From Paractinoplanes abujensis (GTDB taxonomy: Bacteria > Actinomycetota > Actinomycetes > Mycobacteriales > Micromonosporaceae), in contig NZ_JACHMF010000001.1 of NCBI RefSeq assembly GCF_014204895.1, forward strand, positions 3,534,001 to 3,598,000: a stretch of DNA of 64,000 nucleotides, written 5' to 3'. The number at the start of each line of letters is the position of its first letter. Positions within the stretch are counted from its first letter, which is position 1. This document shows, one piece after another, positions 8,603 through 30,706 of the stretch. Under the pieces are notes generated by a model. It worked only from the letters and a program-made list of their open reading frames with translations, did no database searches and was not told the origin of the DNA. Both the position numbers and the translations under genes were made by a program.

Positions 8603-9529
8603 TCAGACCGCGACCCGGCGGCGCGGCTGCATCGCGGTGCGCGGGTTGACCCCGGCCACGGCGAACGTGTTGGTGGTGATCGGCACCCGGGTGAACAGGC
8701 TGTCCGCGCCGGCCACGTGCAGGGTGCCGACGGACAGGCCGCGCAGCGTGGCCACAACGGCGGGCCACCGCACCGGCCGGACGAAACCGTCCAGCAGCAG
8801 CTGCCGCACCTGCGCGGCGGTGGTCATGACCGCGCCGTCCAGGTCGGCCACCAGCGGGATCCGCGGGTCGGCGAACGCCATGCCCCCGACCACCTCGGCC
8901 TCGGCCCGCCGGCGCAGCTCGCCGAACGCGCTGGAGTGCATCGGCGGCCGCAGCGTGTAGAGCGGCAGCCCGCCGACCGCCCGCAACCGGCGCTCCAGCC
9001 AGCCCAGCCGGCTCTCCCGCAGCGACAGCATGGTGAAGTCGTCGTCCACGTAGCAGGAGATGTCGTACCACTCACCGGCCTCGTCGAGCTCCGCGAGAAC
9101 CTCGCGCAGCCGCTCCGGCGGGGTGCGGGCGAACGACTGGGTGACCACGTCGGTGTGGTGGGTGCTGAAGTAGTCGGTCATCAGGCGGGCGAAACCGGCG
9201 GTCATCCGGACCGCGTCGGCGAAGGCCAGCGACCCGGCCCAGACCGCGGCCGCCTTGCCGCCGAAGCTGGGCCCGGTCACCGCGACCGGCGCCTCGTCCT
9301 GCTGCGCCGCGTTCCAGTCGGCCAGGGCGAGGCAGTTGACCAGGAAGGCGACCTGCGCGTACTCGGTGTACTCGCCGTCGGTCTCGCGGTACCGCCGAAC
9401 CAGCGGATAGCCGAGCACCTCGTCCGCCTCGGCGATGCGGCGCCGGGCGAAGGAATTGGTCAACATGAACCGGGAAACGTCCTCGAATCGCGTCGGACCC
9501 ATTCCCGGAAAGACGATCGCGGTATGCAT
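8603..9529 (-). CDS. Trans-acting acyltransferase that delivers the starter to the PKS (VinK-like)
   Basis: This 308-residue protein has the malonyl/acyl transferase fold: IVFPGMGP at the N-terminus (the usual FPGQG with Gln replaced by Met), the nucleophile elbow GPSFGG with Ser88, and a histidine in PPMHSSAFGEL equivalent to the conserved HxxH region. It lacks the GHSIGE seen in all seven extender ATs of the cluster, so it should not take malonyl-CoA. VinK of vicenistatin moves an alanyl-3-aminoisobutyryl group from the free ACP to the PKS loading ACP, and this gene lies directly next to the free ACP gene. The cognate loading module is not in the window. Confidence 0.88.
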   Translation of the reverse strand: MHTAIVFPGMGPTRFEDVSRFMLTNSFARRRIAEADEVLGYPLVRRYRETDGEYTEYAQVAFLVNCLALADWNAAQQDEAPVAVTGPSFGGKAAAVWAGSLAFADAVRMTAGFARLMTDYFSTHHTDVVTQSFARTPPERLREVLAELDEAGEWYDISCYVDDDFTMLSLRESRLGWLERRLRAVGGLPLYTLRPPMHSSAFGELRRRAEAEVVGGMAFADPRIPLVADLDGAVMTTAAQVRQLLLDGFVRPVRWPAVVATLRGLSVGTLHVAGADSLFTRVPITTNTFAVAGVNPRTAMQPRRRVAV

Positions 9530-9602
9530 GGCTCCCCATTTCCTTCTGTCTCTTACTCAATTTTCGGCTGCTCGGGGTGGGTTTTACATTCCCCTAACGC
9601 CC

Positions 9603-20597
<10,995 letters not shown>

Positions 20598-20599
20598 GG

Positions 20600-23500
20600 C
20601 TAGTTCCCCATTCCCGAGTGCGCGTCGTCCAGGTCCAGGCCGCCGAGGGCCATGCTGATGAGGGCGTCGGTGTCCATGTCGTCGATGGACTCGTCGTCGC
20701 CGTCCGGTTCGGCCGGCGCCGCGGCGCCGGCGGGTGTCACGCCGCCCAGTTCGAGCAGCGCGTCGAGCAGCCCCGCGTCGCGGAGCCGGCCGAGCGGGAT
20801 GCCGGCCAGGACCCGGCGGACGTCGTCCTCGGCCGGACCCGCCGTGTCGTCGCCCGGCCCCAGCTCGTCGAGCAGGTAGCGGGCCACGTCGACCGGGGTC
20901 GGGTGGTCGAAGACGAGCGTGGCGGGCAGCCGCAGGCCGGTCGACTCGCCGAGCCCGGTGCGGAACTCCACCGCGGTCAGCGAGTCGAAGCCCAGGTCGT
21001 TGAAGGCCCGGTCGGCCTCCACGGCGGTGGTGTCGGGGTGCCCGAGCGTGGCCGCGGCCCGCTCGCGGACGAGGTCGGTGAGCGCGGCCAGCCGATCCGC
21101 GGCGGGCAGCGCGGCCAGCCGGGCCACGAGCGGGTCGACGGCCGGGGCGGCGTCGGCCGCACGCCGGGCCGGGCGGCGGACCAGCGAGCGGAACATTGCG
21201 CCCGCCGCGCCCTCGGCCGGGCCGAGCGCGCGCAGGTCCAGGTTGACCGGTACGACAGTGGCCGCGTCCACGGCGCCGGCCGCGTCGAACAACCGCAGGC
21301 CCTGCTCGGCGCCGATCGGGCTGACCCCGGCCCGGGCCAGCCGGCGCAGGTCGGCCTCGGCCAGCTCGCCCGACATGCCGCCGCCGACGCTCCACAGGCC
21401 CCAGGCCAGCGACTGGGCCGGCAGTCCGGCGGCCCGGCGGCGGGCGGCCAGCGCGTCCAGGTAGGCGTTGGCCGCGGCGTAGTTGCCCTGCCCGGCCGAG
21501 CCGAGCACGGCGGCGGCCGAGGAGAACAGCACGAACGCGGTGAGCGGCCGGTCCCGGGTCAGCTCGTCCAGGTGGGCGGCGCTGTCCGCCTTGGCCCGCA
21601 GCACGACGTCCAGCCGTTCGGGCGTGAGCGAGGCGATGGCGCCGTCGTCCACGACCCCGGCCGCGTGCACGACACCGGTGACATCCTCGCCGTCCAGCAG
21701 GGCTTTCACCGCGTCCCGGTCGGCCAGGTCGCACGCGACGATCCGCACGGCCGCGCCAGTGGCGGCGAGTCGCTCCTGCAGGTCGGCCGCGCCCGGGGCG
21801 TCGGGGCCGCGCCGGCTGGTCAGCAAGAGCTTCCTGACCCCGTACGCGTGGGTCAGGTGCTCGGCCACGAGGGCGCCGAGCGCGCCCGTGCCACCGGTGA
21901 CAAGTACTGTGCCGGTGGGGCCGAAGGTGCCGGCCGGGATGTCGTCGCCCCGGCCGGCCCTGGTCAAGCGGGCCGCGTGGGCCACGCCGTCGCGCACCAG
22001 CAGTTGCGGCTCGTCCAGGGCCAGCAGCACGGCCGGTTCGACGGTGCCGTCGGTGTCGGCCAGCACGATCCGCTCCGGGTGCTCGGTCTGGGCCGAGCGG
22101 ATCAGGCCACGCACGGCGGCGCCGGCCAGGTCGGTGACGTCCTCACCGTTCTGCCCGGCGGCGCCCTGGGTGAGGACCAGCAGCCGGGTGTCGGCCAGCC
22201 GCTCGTCGGCCAGCCAGCGCTGCACCGCGGCCAGCGCCCGGTGGGTCGCCGCGCGGACGGCCGCCGGGCTGGTGCCGGGCGCGCTGCGCAGGACGAGGGC
22301 GTCCGGGACGGTTCCGTCCGGTGCGATCCCGCCCGGCGCGCCCCGTTCCGGCGTGCCTCCTTCCGGCGCGCCACTCTTCCACGCGCCTTCTTCCGGCGCC
22401 GCCGGCTCCAGGTCGGCCAGGGTGAGATCGACGGCCGGCGTCACCGGGACCGGAGTCCACTCGATGCGGAACAGCGACTTCTGAGCGGCCGCGGCGTCGA
22501 GCTGCTCGGCCGAGATGGTGCGCAGGGCCAGGGAGTCGACCGCGAGCACAGGCCGGCCGGCCGGGTCGGCGACGAGCAGGGCCACGGTGCCCGGCCGGAC
22601 CGGGGTGAGCCGCACGCGCAGACCCGTGGCCCCGGAGACGCCGAGCGTCACGCCCGACCAGGCGAACGGGAGGGTGGCCTGGTCACTCCCGGCGCTCGAG
22701 AAGGTGACAGTGTGCAGCGCCGCGTCGAGCAGGGCCGGATGCAGGCCGTACGCCTCGGGAGCCGCGCCCTCGGGCAGCCGCACCTCGGCGTAGACGTCGT
22801 CGCCGGAGCGCCAGACCGCTCGCAGGCCCTGGAAGACCGGCCCGTAGCCAATGCCCGCCTCCGTCAGCCCGGCGTAGAAGTCGTCGAGGACGATCGGCTC
22901 GGCATTCGGCGGGGGCCACGCGGCCAGGTCGGCGGCCGGCGAGGGCCCCGCGGCCAGGTCGGCGGCCGGGGCGAGCAGGCCGGTGGCGTGGCAGACCCAC
23001 GGCTCGGCGGCGTCGGCCCGGGAGTGCACGGCGACCGGGCGGCGGCCCTGGTCGTCGGCGGCGCCCGCGATCACCTGCACCTTGACGCCGCCGCGGCCGG
23101 GCAGCACCAGCGGCGCCTCGATGGTCAGCTCGGCGACGCGGTCGCAGCCGGTCTCGCGGCCCGCCCGCAGCGCGAGCTCGACGAAGCCGGTGCCGGGGAA
23201 GAGCGTCGCGCCGCCGATCCGGTGGTCGGCCAGCCAGGGCTGGTCGCGCAGGGACAGACGGCCGGTGAGGGTGACGCCGCCGGTCCCGGGTGCGGGCACG
23301 ACCGCACCCAGCAGCGGGTGACCGGCCGGGTCGGCGCCCGCGGCGTCGAGGTCGGCGGTGGCGCCCGGGGCGGGCTCGATCCAGTAGCGGCGGTGCTGGA
23401 ACGGATAGGTCGGCAGCTCGATCCGGCGGCCGCCGGTGAGCAGCGGGGTCCAGTCGACGTCTACGCCGCGGGTCCACGCGGTGGCGACACCGGTGACAAG

Positions 23501-25990
23501 GGTGTGTTCCTCGGGCTTGGCGCGGTGCTGCAGCGCGATGAAGGTGGCGTCGTCGCTGATCTGACGGCCCAGGCCGGTCAGGATCGCGTCCGGGCCGACC
23601 TCCACGAAAGTGGTGACACCGCGGTCGAGGAGCGCTTGCACGTTGTCGGCGAACCGCACGGTGTCACGCACGTGGCTGACCCAGTAGGCCGGCTCGGTCA
23701 GGTCACCGGTGGCCACCACGGGGATGCTCGGCTGGTGGAAGGTCAGGCCGCTGATCGCCGCCGCGAACTCGTCGAGCATCGGCTCCATCAGGTGCGAGTG
23801 GAAGGCGTGCGAGGTGTTCAGCACCGTCGACTTGCAGTCCAGCGCCGTCCCCACCGCTCCGACGGCGTCGCCCGCGCCCGACAGCACCACGGAGGCCGGG
23901 CCGTTGATCGCGGCGATGTCCACGCCGTCGGACAGCAGGGGCCGAACCACGTCCTCGGGCGCGGCCACGGCGACCATCACCCCACCGGCCGGCAACGCCT
24001 GCATCAGCCGGGCCCGCGCGCTCACGAGCGTCTTGGCGTCCTCCAGCGAAAGGACACCGGCGACATGGGCGGCGGCGATCTCACCGATCGAGTGCCCGGC
24101 CAGGTAATCCGGCTTGATGCCCCAGGACTCGATCAGGCGGTACAACGCCACCTCGAACGCGAAGATTGACGGCTGTGCGACACCGGTCTGATCGATGTCA
24201 CCGATGACATCGACCTTGGCGGCGGCATAGGCGGCCGCGAACACGGGGAATCGCGCGGCGAGGTCGTCGCCCATGCCGGCCCGCTGCGAGCCCTGGCCGG
24301 TGAACAGCACTGAGAGCGCGCCCGGTGACACGGTCCCGCTGATCTCGGCGCCGGCGAGCACCACCCGGCGGTAGTCGAGGGCCGCTCGGGTGGTGGCGGC
24401 CGAGTAGGCCACGTCGAGCGGCTCCCCCGGCGCCTCGGCCAGCTGCCGCGCCTGAGCGTCAAGCGCCTGAGCGTCACGCGCCGAGGCCACCAGGGGCACG
24501 ATCCGCGCCGCGTCGGCGGAATCGGCCTCGGCGCCCGACACGTCAGTGAGGGCCGACGCGTTGGTGACAGCGGACGCGGGATCGGTGGCGGCCGGCGCGG
24601 TGGGGGCCGGGGCCTCCTCGACGATCACGTGGACGTTGGTCCCGCTCACGCCGAAGGACGAGATGCCGGCGCGGCGCGGCTCCGGGCCGGCGGGCCACGG
24701 GACCTCGCGGTCGAGCAGGCGTACGTGGCCGGCGGTCCAGTCGACGTGGGAGGACGGCTCGGTCAGGTGCAGGGTGCGCGGCATCAGGCCGTGGCGGATG
24801 GCCTCGATCATCTTGATCACGCCGCCGACACCCGCCGCGGCCTGGGCGTGGCCGATGTTGGACTTGATCGAGCCGAGCCACAGCGGCCGATCGGCCGGGC
24901 GGCCCTGGCCGTAGGTGGCGATGACCGCCTGCGCCTCGATCGGGTCGCCCAGCACGGTGCCCGTGCCGTGGCCCTCGACCACGTCGATCTGGGCGGTGGT
25001 GAGCCGGGCGTCGGCCAGCGCGGCCCGGATGACGCGTTGCTGCGAGGGGCCGTTGGGGGCGGTCAGCCCGTTGCTGGCGCCGTCGGAGTTGACGGCCGAG
25101 CCACGGATGACGGCCAGCACCGGGTGGTTGTGGCGGCGGGCGTCGGCCAGCCGTTCCAGCAGCAGCAGGCCGCCGCCCTCGGACCAGCCGGTGCCGTCGG
25201 CGCTCTCCGAGAACGGCTTGCACCGGCCGTCGGGGGCGAGCCCGCGCTGGCGGCTGAACGCCACGAACGGCGCCGGGGTGGCCATCACCATGACGCCCCC
25301 CGCGAACGCCATCGTGCATTCGCGGCGGCGCAGCGCCGTCGCCGCCAGGTGCAGGGCGACCAGCGACGACGAGCAGGCCGTGTCGACGGTCGCGGCCGGT
25401 CCTTCGAGGCCCAGCGCGTACGACACCCGGCCGGAGATGACCGCGGAGGCGGTCGCCGTGGTCAGGTAGGACTCGGCCGCCTCGGGCGCGGCGGCCAGCA
25501 GGTACTCGTAGTCCTGCTGGCCGGAGCCGGCGAACACGCCGACCGGCTTGCCGCGCAGGCTCAGCGGATCGAGGCCGGCCCGCTCGGCGGTCTCCCAGGC
25601 CAGTTCGAGCAGCATCCGCTGCTGCGGGTCCATGGTCAGCGCCTCGCGGGGCGAGATGCCGAACAGTGCCGGGTCGAAGCCGGCCACGTCGTCGACGAAG
25701 CCGCCCTCGCGGACGTAGCTGGTGCCCGCCGCGTCGGGGTCGTCGTCGTGCAGCTGGTCGGTGTCCCAGCCCCGGTCGGCGGGGAACTCGCTGATCGCGT
25801 CGACGCCGCCGGCCACCAGCTCCCACAGGCCGGCGGGCGAGGTGACCCCGCCGGGGTAGCGGCAGCCCATCGCGATCACGGCGATCGGCTCCTGGTCGGC
25901 GTGCTCGGCCTCCTGCAACCGCTGGCGGGTCTGGTGCAGCTCCGACGTGACTTTCTTGAGGTATTCGAGCAGCTTCTCGTCGTTGCCCAT
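20600..25990 (-). CDS. Type I PKS D: one module KS-AT-DH-KR-ACP
   Basis: This 1796-residue protein opens with a docking coil ([18 protein letters not shown]). Domains: KS from about 34 with Cys206, AT with Ser634 and HAFH at 728-731 (malonyl type), DH with His923 in [10 protein letters not shown] and Asp1089, KR with Tyr1504 and a VVDDG stretch like the B-type LDD fingerprint, and ACP with Ser1670. The tail ([14 protein letters not shown]) resembles that of PKS A and should dock onto the N-terminus of PKS E. The product step is a carbon-carbon double bond, predicted C6=C7. I chose ATG 25990 over GTG 25999 because an AGGTGA ribosome site overlaps the GTG. Low-complexity tandem repeats lie in the DH/KR linkers. 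The next gene starts after two bases. Confidence 0.95.
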   Translation of the reverse strand: MGNDEKLLEYLKKVTSELHQTRQRLQEAEHADQEPIAVIAMGCRYPGGVTSPAGLWELVAGGVDAISEFPADRGWDTDQLHDDDPDAAGTSYVREGGFVDDVAGFDPALFGISPREALTMDPQQRMLLELAWETAERAGLDPLSLRGKPVGVFAGSGQQDYEYLLAAAPEAAESYLTTATASAVISGRVSYALGLEGPAATVDTACSSSLVALHLAATALRRRECTMAFAGGVMVMATPAPFVAFSRQRGLAPDGRCKPFSESADGTGWSEGGGLLLLERLADARRHNHPVLAVIRGSAVNSDGASNGLTAPNGPSQQRVIRAALADARLTTAQIDVVEGHGTGTVLGDPIEAQAVIATYGQGRPADRPLWLGSIKSNIGHAQAAAGVGGVIKMIEAIRHGLMPRTLHLTEPSSHVDWTAGHVRLLDREVPWPAGPEPRRAGISSFGVSGTNVHVIVEEAPAPTAPAATDPASAVTNASALTDVSGAEADSADAARIVPLVASARDAQALDAQARQLAEAPGEPLDVAYSAATTRAALDYRRVVLAGAEISGTVSPGALSVLFTGQGSQRAGMGDDLAARFPVFAAAYAAAKVDVIGDIDQTGVAQPSIFAFEVALYRLIESWGIKPDYLAGHSIGEIAAAHVAGVLSLEDAKTLVSARARLMQALPAGGVMVAVAAPEDVVRPLLSDGVDIAAINGPASVVLSGAGDAVGAVGTALDCKSTVLNTSHAFHSHLMEPMLDEFAAAISGLTFHQPSIPVVATGDLTEPAYWVSHVRDTVRFADNVQALLDRGVTTFVEVGPDAILTGLGRQISDDATFIALQHRAKPEEHTLVTGVATAWTRGVDVDWTPLLTGGRRIELPTYPFQHRRYWIEPAPGATADLDAAGADPAGHPLLGAVVPAPGTGGVTLTGRLSLRDQPWLADHRIGGATLFPGTGFVELALRAGRETGCDRVAELTIEAPLVLPGRGGVKVQVIAGAADDQGRRPVAVHSRADAAEPWVCHATGLLAPAADLAAGPSPAADLAAWPPPNAEPIVLDDFYAGLTEAGIGYGPVFQGLRAVWRSGDDVYAEVRLPEGAAPEAYGLHPALLDAALHTVTFSSAGSDQATLPFAWSGVTLGVSGATGLRVRLTPVRPGTVALLVADPAGRPVLAVDSLALRTISAEQLDAAAAQKSLFRIEWTPVPVTPAVDLTLADLEPAAPEEGAWKSGAPEGGTPERGAPGGIAPDGTVPDALVLRSAPGTSPAAVRAATHRALAAVQRWLADERLADTRLLVLTQGAAGQNGEDVTDLAGAAVRGLIRSAQTEHPERIVLADTDGTVEPAVLLALDEPQLLVRDGVAHAARLTRAGRGDDIPAGTFGPTGTVLVTGGTGALGALVAEHLTHAYGVRKLLLTSRRGPDAPGAADLQERLAATGAAVRIVACDLADRDAVKALLDGEDVTGVVHAAGVVDDGAIASLTPERLDVVLRAKADSAAHLDELTRDRPLTAFVLFSSAAAVLGSAGQGNYAAANAYLDALAARRRAAGLPAQSLAWGLWSVGGGMSGELAEADLRRLARAGVSPIGAEQGLRLFDAAGAVDAATVVPVNLDLRALGPAEGAAGAMFRSLVRRPARRAADAAPAVDPLVARLAALPAADRLAALTDLVRERAAATLGHPDTTAVEADRAFNDLGFDSLTAVEFRTGLGESTGLRLPATLVFDHPTPVDVARYLLDELGPGDDTAGPAEDDVRRVLAGIPLGRLRDAGLLDALLELGGVTPAGAAAPAEPDGDDESIDDMDTDALISMALGGLDLDDAHSGMGN
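22333..22392 (-). repeat. About four 15-bp units in the DH-KR linker of PKS D
   Basis: Units of ccggcg(c/t)gcc-type sequence repeat with a 15-base period and encode a Gly/Ala/Pro/Glu-rich stretch (for example [13 protein letters not shown]). They extend an inter-domain linker that is much shorter in the other modules. This looks like slippage in a tolerant linker. Confidence 0.7.
22911..22970 (-). repeat. 30-bp tandem duplication in PKS D
   Basis: Bases 22911-22939 and 22941-22969 match at about 27 of 29 positions and encode [15 protein letters not shown] and [15 protein letters not shown] copies in a linker inside the DH. The frame is kept. Confidence 0.75.
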
Positions 25991-26020
25991 GGTGCTCACC
26001 TGATCTTTCGTGCTCGCCGG

Positions 26021-29000
26021 CTAGTTCAGGCCGAGTTCTTGGTCGATGAAGGCGAAGACGTCCTCGGCCGAGGCCGCGTCGATCCGGTCCCCGACACCGG
26101 TGTCCCCGGCGCCCGCGACCGCGGTCAGCCGGGTCAGCACCGCCTGCAGCCGGGCGGTGATCCGGTCCCGGTCGATCTGTTCGGCGGTGAGCGTGCCGGC
26201 GGCCTGTTCGAGCCGGTCCAGGTCGGCCAGGACGTCCCCGCCGCCCGCGGTCAGCCGTCCGTGCAGGTGCTCGGCCAGCGCGGCCGGCGTGGCGTAGTCG
26301 AAGATCAGCGTGGTCGGCAGCTTCTCGCCGGTGGCCGTGCCGAGCCGGGACCGCAGGTCCACCGCGGACACCGAGTCGAAGCCGAGGTCGTCGAAGGCCC
26401 GGCCGGGTTCGACGGCGCCCGCGCCGTCGTGCCCGAGGATCTCCGCGACCTGTTCGCGCACCAGGTCGAGCACGACCCGCAGCTGCTCGGCGGCGGGCAG
26501 CGGGGCCAGCCGGGCCGCCAGCTCCTGCGCGGCGCCGCCCTCGGGCCGGGTGTCGGCCAGCGCCGCACGCACGGCGGGCAGCTCGTCGAGCAGCGGCCGG
26601 CGGCGGGCCATGGTGTAGGTGGGCGCGAACCGGTCCCAGTCGAAGTCGGCCACCACCACCGTGGTGTCGTCCTGGTCGAGGGCCTGCCGCAGACCGGCCA
26701 GGGCCAGCTCGGGCGGCATGGCGGGCGCGCCGAGCCGGCGCATGTGGCCGGCCAGCTCGTCGTCGACCATGCCGGTGCGCCACGCGCCCCACGCCACGGC
26801 GGTGGCCGGGCGGCCGAGCTGCCGGCGGCGCACGGCGAGGGCGTCGAGGTAGGAGTTGGCACTGCCGTACGCGGTCTGCCCGCCGCTGCCCCACACGGCC
26901 GAGCCCGACGAGAACAGCACGAACGCGTCCAGGTCGTGATCGGCCAGCAGTTCGTCGAGGTGCTCGGCGCCGGCGATCTTGGCCTGCCCGACCGCGGCGA
27001 ACTCGGCCAGGTCGAGCTCGTCCAGGCCGGCCACCCGCTGGGCCAGCCCGGCCGCGTGCACCACCGTGCGCAGCGGCCGGTCGGCCGGGATCGCGGCCAG
27101 CAGCGCGGCCACCGCGTCCCGGTCGGCGATGTCGCAGGCCGCGAAGGTGACCTCGGTGCCGAGCGCGGCCAGCTCGGCCTCGAGCTCGGGCGCCCCGGCG
27201 GCGTCGCGGCCGCGGCGGCTGGCCAGCACCAGGTGTTCGGCACCCTCGGCGGCGAGCCAGCGGGCCAGGTGGCCGCCGATGCCGCCGGTGCCCCCGGTGA
27301 CGAGCACGGTGCCGCGGGGCCGCCACTGCCGGCGGCCGGGGGCGGCGCCGGTGGACGCGGTGACCAGCCGGCGGGCGTGCAGTCCGCCGGGCCGGACGAG
27401 CAGCTGGTCCTCGCCGCCGGCCGAGAGCACCGCCGTGGCCATCCGCCGGACATCGGTGTCATCGGCGCCGGCCGGCAGGTCGACCAGGCCGCCCCAGGTG
27501 GCGGGCAGGTCCAGCGCGAGACCGGTGGCCAGGCCCCACAGCCGCGCCTGGGCCGGGTCGACCGGGGTCCGGTCGCCGTCCAGCGCCATGGCCTGCTGGG
27601 TCACGAACCACAGGGAGCCGGTGACCCCCGCGTCGCCGAGCGCCTGCACCAGCGTGACGGTGTGGGCGGCGCCGCGGCTCAGGGTGGGGTGGCCGGGGTG
27701 CGGTTCGGTGTCCAGCGCGAGCAGCGACACCACGCCGATCAGGTCGCCCGCCGCCCGCAGCTGGTCGGCCAGGCCGGCGCGGCCGGGGTCGGCCAGGTTG
27801 AGCTGGAGCACCGTGTTGCCGAGCCGGGTCAGCTCCTTGACGGTCTCCAGGGTGAGCTCGGCGGCGGCCGGGAGGGCGGGTGCGACGACCAGCCAGGTTC
27901 CCGTACGGGTGAGGTCGGCCGGCTCGGGGATCGCGGTCCAGGTGAGCCGGTAGCGCCAGCTGTCCACGGTGGCCCGCTCGCGGTGCTCGGCCCGCAGCGT
28001 GGACAGCGCCGGGAGCACGGCGCCGAGCGCGGCCGGGTCGAGGTCGAGCCGGGCCGAGAGCGCGGCGACGTCCTGCTGTTCGATCGACTCCCAGAAGCCG
28101 GCCTCGGCGGGGTCGGCCGCGACCACCGGTTCCTCGGCGGCCCAGTAGGTGCTGCGCTGGAACGCGTACGTGGGCAGGTCGACCTGGTGGCCCTCGCCGA
28201 GCACGGCCGTCCACGTGACCTCGGTGCCACGGGTCCACGCCGTCGCGACACCGGTGACAAGCGTGTGCTCCTCGGGCTTGCTGCGGTGCTGCAACGCGAT
28301 GAACGCCGCGTCGTCGCTGATCTGCTTGCCGAGCCCGGTCAGGATCGCGTCCGGCCCGACCTCCAGGAAGGTCGAGACACCGCGGTCCAGCAACTCGGTC
28401 ACGTTGTCGGCGAACCGCACGGTCTCGCGCACGTGCCGCACCCAGTAGCCCGGCTCAGTCAGGTCACCGGTGGCCACGACGGGGATGGCCGGCTGGTGGA
28501 ACGTCAGCCCGCCGATAGCGGCCGCGAAGTCCGCCAGCATCGGCTCCATCAGATACGAGTGGAACGCGTGCGAGGTCTTGAGCCGCGTCGCCTTCACACC
28601 CAGCGCGTCCACGACCGCCTGCACGGCTCCTTCGCCACCGGACAACACGACCGACTCCGGGCCGTTGACCGCGGCGATGTCCACCCCCGCGGTCAGCAAC
28701 GGGCGAACCGACGCTTCAGCGGCGGCGACAGCCACCATCACCCCACCGGCCGGCAACGCCTGCATCAACCGGGCCCGTACGGAAACCAGAGTCTTGGCGT
28801 CCCCCAACGACAGAACACCGGACACATGCGCGGCCGCGATCTCACCGATCGAATGCCCCGCCACATAGTCCGGCTTGATCCCCCACGACTCGATCAGCCG
28901 GTACAACGCCACCTCGAACGCGAAGATCGACGGCTGCGCCACCCCCGTCTGATCGATGTCACCCACGACATCCACCCGAGCCGCGGCATAGGCGGAAGCG

Positions 29001-30700
29001 AACACCGGGAACCGGGCCGCCAGCTCCGAACCCATCCCGGCCCGCTGCGACCCCTGACCGGTGAACAACACGGCCAGCGGACCGGGCGTCACCGTGCCCG
29101 TGACCGGCCGGCGCTCGGCGGCCAGACCGGCCAGCAGTTCCTCGGACGAGGCAGGCAGCAGCACGGTCCGGTGCGCCAGCGCGGCCCGCCCCGTGAACGA
29201 CGTCCAGGCCACGTCGGGCAGGGTGAGCTCGGGCCGGTCCGCAAGGTGCGCGTGCCACCGCGAGAGCTGCGCGGTGAGGGCCTCCGGCGTACGGGCCGAA
29301 ACCCCCACCGGCACGATCCCCTCGCGCCGGGTCGGCGGCACCGCCGCCACCGCCGGGGCCTGCTCGAGAATGATGTGCGCGTTGGTGCCGCTGAGCCCGA
29401 AGGACGAGACGCCCGCGCGCCGGGCGTGCCCGGTGTCGGGCCACGGCTCGGCCTCGGTCAGCAGCTTGATGTCACCGGCGGTCCAGTCCACCACCGAGGA
29501 CGGCGCGTCGACGTGCAGCGTCGGCGGCAGCACGCCGTGCCGGATCGCCTCGACCATCTTGATGATGCCGCTGACCCCGGCCGCGGCCTGGGCGTGCCCG
29601 ATGTTCGACTTGATCGAGCCGAGCCGCAGCGGTCGTCCCGCCGGCCGGCCCTGCCCGTAGGTGGCCAGCAGCGCCTGCGCCTCGATGGGGTCGCCCAGCA
29701 CGGTGCCGGTGCCGTGTCCCTCGATCGCGTCCACGTCGGCCGGGCGCAGCCCCGCGGAGGCCAGCGCCGCCTCGATGACGCGCTGCTGGGACGGGCCGTT
29801 GGGGGCGGTCAGCCCGTTGCTGGCGCCGTCGGAGTTGATCGCCGAGCCGCGCACCACGGCCAGCACCGGGTGGCCGTGGCGGCGGGCCTCGGAGAGCCGT
29901 TCGAGCAGCAGCAGACCGGCGCCTTCGCCCCAGCCGGTGCCGTCGGCGGCGTCGGCGAACGCCTTGCAGTGCCCGTCCGGGGCCAGGCCGCGCTGCTGGC
30001 TGAAGCCGATGAACGAGGCCGGGGTGGACATCACGGTGACCCCACCGGCCAGGGCCAGCGAGCATTCGCCGGAACGCAGCGCCTGCAGGGCGAAATGCAG
30101 CGCGACCAGCGACGAGGAGCAGGCGGTGTCGACCGTGACGGCCGCGCCCTCCAGCCCCAGCGCGTACGCCACCCGGCCGGAGACCACGCTGGCCAGCCCG
30201 CCGGTGCTGCCGCCCACGCCGTAGTCGTGATAGACCACGCCGGCGAAGACGCCGACCCGGCTGCCGCGCAGCGACTGCGGGTCGATGCCGGCCCGCTCGA
30301 AGGCCTCCCACGAGGTCTCCAGCAGCAGCCGCTGCTGCGGGTCGGTGCCGGCCGCCTCCCGCGGGCTGATCTTGAAGAAGTCGGCGTCGAAGTCACCGGC
30401 GTCGTGCAGGAAGCCGCCCTTGGTCGAGTAGGTCTTGCCCGGGGTGGCCGGCTCGGGGTCGTAGAGGTCGGTCGGCCAGCCCCGGTTGACCGGGAAGTCG
30501 GTGATGCCGTCGCGGCCCGAGACGACGAGGTCCCAGAGCCCCTCCGGTGTGTCCACCCCGCCCGGGAACCGGCAGCTCGTGGCGACGATGGCGATCGGTT
30601 CGTGCGGGCGTTCCTCGGCCTCCTGCAGCCGCTTGCGGGTCTGCTGCAGCTCGGCGGTGGCGCGCTTGAGGTAGTCGCGGAGCTTGTCGTCGTTAGCCAT
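26021..30700 (-). CDS. Type I PKS C: one module KS-AT-KR-ACP
   Basis: This 1559-residue protein opens with a docking coil ([18 protein letters not shown]). Domains: KS from about 34 with Cys194, AT with Ser617 and HAFH at 711-714 (malonyl type), then no DH; the KR nucleotide loop is near 1135 and its catalytic tyrosine is Tyr1278. ACP serine is Ser1443. The KR has Trp in SAVWGSGGQ and no LDD, the pattern of A-type ketoreductases (L-hydroxyl), so this module should leave a hydroxyl, predicted at C9. The docking tail contains [12 protein letters not shown] and ends in an acidic helix ([14 protein letters not shown]). About 500 bp of its AT are nearly identical to the AT of module B1. The start lies six bases after the PKS B stop. 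Confidence 0.95.
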   Translation of the reverse strand: MANDDKLRDYLKRATAELQQTRKRLQEAEERPHEPIAIVATSCRFPGGVDTPEGLWDLVVSGRDGITDFPVNRGWPTDLYDPEPATPGKTYSTKGGFLHDAGDFDADFFKISPREAAGTDPQQRLLLETSWEAFERAGIDPQSLRGSRVGVFAGVVYHDYGVGGSTGGLASVVSGRVAYALGLEGAAVTVDTACSSSLVALHFALQALRSGECSLALAGGVTVMSTPASFIGFSQQRGLAPDGHCKAFADAADGTGWGEGAGLLLLERLSEARRHGHPVLAVVRGSAINSDGASNGLTAPNGPSQQRVIEAALASAGLRPADVDAIEGHGTGTVLGDPIEAQALLATYGQGRPAGRPLRLGSIKSNIGHAQAAAGVSGIIKMVEAIRHGVLPPTLHVDAPSSVVDWTAGDIKLLTEAEPWPDTGHARRAGVSSFGLSGTNAHIILEQAPAVAAVPPTRREGIVPVGVSARTPEALTAQLSRWHAHLADRPELTLPDVAWTSFTGRAALAHRTVLLPASSEELLAGLAAERRPVTGTVTPGPLAVLFTGQGSQRAGMGSELAARFPVFASAYAAARVDVVGDIDQTGVAQPSIFAFEVALYRLIESWGIKPDYVAGHSIGEIAAAHVSGVLSLGDAKTLVSVRARLMQALPAGGVMVAVAAAEASVRPLLTAGVDIAAVNGPESVVLSGGEGAVQAVVDALGVKATRLKTSHAFHSYLMEPMLADFAAAIGGLTFHQPAIPVVATGDLTEPGYWVRHVRETVRFADNVTELLDRGVSTFLEVGPDAILTGLGKQISDDAAFIALQHRSKPEEHTLVTGVATAWTRGTEVTWTAVLGEGHQVDLPTYAFQRSTYWAAEEPVVAADPAEAGFWESIEQQDVAALSARLDLDPAALGAVLPALSTLRAEHRERATVDSWRYRLTWTAIPEPADLTRTGTWLVVAPALPAAAELTLETVKELTRLGNTVLQLNLADPGRAGLADQLRAAGDLIGVVSLLALDTEPHPGHPTLSRGAAHTVTLVQALGDAGVTGSLWFVTQQAMALDGDRTPVDPAQARLWGLATGLALDLPATWGGLVDLPAGADDTDVRRMATAVLSAGGEDQLLVRPGGLHARRLVTASTGAAPGRRQWRPRGTVLVTGGTGGIGGHLARWLAAEGAEHLVLASRRGRDAAGAPELEAELAALGTEVTFAACDIADRDAVAALLAAIPADRPLRTVVHAAGLAQRVAGLDELDLAEFAAVGQAKIAGAEHLDELLADHDLDAFVLFSSGSAVWGSGGQTAYGSANSYLDALAVRRRQLGRPATAVAWGAWRTGMVDDELAGHMRRLGAPAMPPELALAGLRQALDQDDTTVVVADFDWDRFAPTYTMARRRPLLDELPAVRAALADTRPEGGAAQELAARLAPLPAAEQLRVVLDLVREQVAEILGHDGAGAVEPGRAFDDLGFDSVSAVDLRSRLGTATGEKLPTTLIFDYATPAALAEHLHGRLTAGGGDVLADLDRLEQAAGTLTAEQIDRDRITARLQAVLTRLTAVAGAGDTGVGDRIDAASAEDVFAFIDQELGLN
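28575..29080 (-). repeat. 506-bp near-identical AT segment, copy in PKS C
   Basis: Compared base by base with 36702-37207 in PKS B, I find only two differences (atcagccgg/atcaaccgg and cagctcc/caactcc). The segment covers the AT nucleophile and runs almost to HAFH. Sequence on either side diverges at once. See the partner copy. Confidence 0.9.
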
Positions 30701-30706
30701 GGCAGA

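Noticed and set aside
20598..21734. N-terminal extension of PKS E into the PKS D region
   Set aside because: This part is out-of-frame reading of the PKS D KR and ACP. The docking coil begins at the ATG at 20597, two bases after the PKS D stop.
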